NCBI GenBank assembly: GCA_014763615.1
Contig: JACXVB010000031.1
Coordinates: 1 to 36,048 of the forward strand
Direction: 5' to 3'
Length of the DNA stretch: 36,048 bases
Origin: Sphingobacteriales bacterium
GTDB lineage: Bacteria; Bacteroidota; Bacteroidia; Sphingobacteriales; Sphingobacteriaceae
A model generated the notes under the pieces. That model did not search any database and was not told the origin of the DNA. It saw only the letters and a program-made list of their open reading frames with translations. Position 1 is the stretch's first letter. Every line of letters begins with the position of its first letter. A program made the position numbers and the translations under genes. Positions 34,337-36,048 of this stretch are shown piece by piece.

Positions 34337-35590
34337 GTGAGTATTCATCAAACAGAGCATTTAAAATTCTTAAAATTTCATTCGAATCCGGAGGAGTTAA
34401 AACCTAAAGATTTGGAGAGTTTGATAGAATGGGAGACCAAGTATCCTTATTGCCAAAGTTTAAAAATACTTGCAGTAAAGGCGAGCGAAAAAACCTCACA
34501 ACAATCATTTTTCTTAGCTCAAGCAGCCGCATCTTTACCAGATAGGAGTGTATTATATCGTTTTATTCATGATATAACGTCATTTAAATCTGATATTTCA
34601 CAGTTTTCTGAAGAATCAACAACAGTTGCTCCGGCCAATTATGAGCCAATGGAAACAATGACCGCTTTTGGGATTAACCTGAATGAGATTGTTGGAGCAG
34701 AGTTCAGAGAATTATCTCCTCAACTAGTTGAAGAACCTGAAGAAGAAATTTCATCAGAGGAAACTCAAGAGGAAGTGATAGAAGAAACTCCAACAGAAGT
34801 TGAAGTCGATTTAGAAGAAACTCTTTCTGAAGTAGAAGAAGATACGCCATCAGAAGTTGAAGAAGAGGTTAGCTCAGAAGAAATAGTTGAAGTTTCAGCA
34901 GCACAAGAAGAAGTTGAAACATCTGTTGAGGAAGAACTGGTTATCGATAGTCCATCTCAATCAGACTTCTTGGCTTATGCAGAAAAAGAACCTGCAAAAG
35001 ATGTTGTTGAGGATGAAAATCAATCAGAAAAAGAGGTGATTGACGCGAAAGAGGATGTTGTCACCCCTTATCATGATGAACGTATGCCTTATACTTTTTT
35101 ATGGTGGTTAAATAAAACCAGAAAAGAATACGAGTATTCTCATCAACCTTTTGCTAAAGCAAGCGCATCTACATTTAAATTAGATACGCAAAAAGAGATA
35201 AAGAAAAAGGATACTGATGATTTAAATCATCAGATTGCAGAGCATATTTTCCACCTCAGAGGAGTGGAAGAGTTGACTGATAATATCGCTCAAAACACCA
35301 CCGTTCCTTATAATTTTAGAAGAAAAGAATTTCAAATTATAGATAAGTTTATCAAAGAAGAGCCACAAATTAAACCACCTGCTCCGAACAAAATAGATAC
35401 TGAAAATAAGGCCAAAAAGAGTTCAGAAGATCATGGCGAAGTGGTTTCAGAAACCTTAGCGAAGATTTATATAGAACAAATGCTTTATCACAAAGCCTTA
35501 GACGTTTACAAAAAATTAAGTTTGAAATTTCCAGAAAAAAGCACTTACTTTGCCAGCCAAATAAAATATTTGGAGTTAAAAGTTAATTAG
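34337..35590 (+). CDS. conserved acidic protein with TPR-like end, between lptE and secG
   Basis: 417 residues from a GTG start. Three parts are visible: an N-terminal ~90 residues (LKFLKFHSNPEELKPKDLES, then WETKYPYCQSLKILAVKASE) that look helical and conserved, a ~100-residue segment (roughly 130-235) dominated by Glu with Val, Thr and Ser, and a C-terminal helical pair resembling a TPR (ETLAKIYIEQMLYHKALDVYKKL). There is no signal peptide or membrane helix, so it should be cytosolic. The acidic stretch is low-complexity and probably disordered. The constant place beside lptE and secG suggests an envelope or secretion link, but the function is unknown. Confidence 0.8.
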   Translation: MSIHQTEHLKFLKFHSNPEELKPKDLESLIEWETKYPYCQSLKILAVKASEKTSQQSFFLAQAAASLPDRSVLYRFIHDITSFKSDISQFSEESTTVAPANYEPMETMTAFGINLNEIVGAEFRELSPQLVEEPEEEISSEETQEEVIEETPTEVEVDLEETLSEVEEDTPSEVEEEVSSEEIVEVSAAQEEVETSVEEELVIDSPSQSDFLAYAEKEPAKDVVEDENQSEKEVIDAKEDVVTPYHDERMPYTFLWWLNKTRKEYEYSHQPFAKASASTFKLDTQKEIKKKDTDDLNHQIAEHIFHLRGVEELTDNIAQNTTVPYNFRRKEFQIIDKFIKEEPQIKPPAPNKIDTENKAKKSSEDHGEVVSETLAKIYIEQMLYHKALDVYKKLSLKFPEKSTYFASQIKYLELKVN

Positions 35591-35601
35591 ATAAGTATAA
35601 T

Positions 35602-35940
35602 ATGGTTACGTTATTATTGATTTTGGGTATCATAGTTTGCATCGTTTTAGTATTAATTATTTTGATTCAAAATCCTAAAGGGGGAGGTTTAGCCTCTAAT
35701 TTCTCCTCTTCTAATAATATTATTGGTGTTCAGCGTACAGGGGATTTCTTAGAAAAAGGAACTTGGGGATTGGCCATTGCTTTAATGGTAATAGCAATTT
35801 TAGTGAATATCACAGCACCTAAAACTGGAAATACAGTTAAAGTTGATTCTAAAATTCAGGAGCAGATTGATAAAACAGCAGTTCCTTCTTCTATTCCATC
35901 TTTTCCAAAAGCAAATAGTGCAGATAGCACTAAGAAGTAA
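35602..35940 (+). CDS. secG: preprotein translocase subunit SecG
   Basis: 112 residues with two membrane helices (VTLLLILGIIVCIVLVLIIL at 2-21; GLAIALMVIAILVNI at ~56-70) and the conserved loop IQNPKGGGLASNFSSSN that marks SecG. SecG is the small stimulatory subunit of the SecYEG channel. The C-terminal ~40 residues are a longer polar tail than in Escherichia coli, as usual in Bacteroidota. It begins 11 bp after the acidic TPR-like gene. Confidence 0.95.
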   Translation: MVTLLLILGIIVCIVLVLIILIQNPKGGGLASNFSSSNNIIGVQRTGDFLEKGTWGLAIALMVIAILVNITAPKTGNTVKVDSKIQEQIDKTAVPSSIPSFPKANSADSTKK

Positions 35941-35999
35941 TTCTAGATATGACTAGTCCTAAATAAGCGATACAGTTTTACAAGGATAATAAAATTAGG

Positions 36000-36031
36000 T
36001 AGCATCATGAATATTCATGATGCTATTTTTT
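36000..36031 (+). terminator. rho-independent terminator after secG
   Basis: A perfect 26-bp palindrome (36000-36025, centred on AATATT) is followed by a run of six T. It lies about 60 bp after the secG stop and ends the miaB-to-secG transcription group. Confidence 0.85.
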
Positions 36032-36048
36032 GTTTTATACGATTTGAT

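Noticed and set aside
1-36048. CRISPR array or rRNA genes
   Set aside because: No set of regularly spaced direct repeats and no rRNA-like conserved segments were seen.

Overview
The window comes from an AT-rich Bacteroidota genome, most likely Sphingobacteriaceae (Pedobacter-like). The evidence is the SprA/Sov type IX secretion translocon protein, the maeB-ruvA-sprA order, lipoproteins with KKD-type residues after the lipidated Cys, almost no Shine-Dalgarno sequences, and TAnnTTTG-type -7 promoter elements. The species assignment is inference.

Region 1 (1-1.9 kb) is scarred DNA. It has a gene-poor left end, an isolated tRNA 3' end that looks like an integration footprint (371-394), a strong terminator, a small hypothetical gene, and a deletion scar where the C-terminal third of uxuA abuts the first ~40 codons of a LacI-type regulator. 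Region 2 (2-9.7 kb) is a carbohydrate locus without SusC/SusD. It contains a large multidomain glycosidase-like lipoprotein, a LacI regulator, a decayed reading frame that weakly resembles a PfkB sugar kinase, a cytoplasmic GH100/invertase-like protein fused to a uridine-kinase-type P-loop kinase, and an SLC45/GPH-type sugar transporter. The inferred pathway is disaccharide import, intracellular hydrolysis and phosphorylation by one fused enzyme. Region 3 (9.7-14.9 kb) holds ordinary single genes: a TMEM175-like channel, a GAF histidine kinase, an aminotransferase, a GDPD, a SnoaL/DUF4440 protein and a DUF1003 protein.

Region 4 (15.1-18.2 kb) is the most unusual part. A minus-strand lipoprotein has a conserved-looking N-terminal half, a Cys cluster, a Gly/Pro linker and an unrelated-looking C-terminal domain. 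Three small orphan genes follow it. The best start codon of the lipoprotein is followed by a run of 12 C (12 G on the plus strand) inside the signal-peptide codons. As sequenced the run puts that start out of frame; 13 or 10 C would restore a full lipoprotein signal. This resembles a phase-variable surface effector/immunity cassette. A structured, repeat-like intergenic segment lies just beyond it.

Region 5 (18.2-30.4 kb, minus strand) is core: a prolyl oligopeptidase lipoprotein, sprA, ruvA and maeB. Region 6 (30.6-36 kb, plus strand) is core: miaB, a sigma-54 activator, lptE, a conserved acidic TPR-like protein and secG. This series is interrupted after miaB by a ~450-bp cassette with one four-helix-bundle (23S IVS-type) gene framed by ~30-bp inverted repeats, which looks like a small mobile element.
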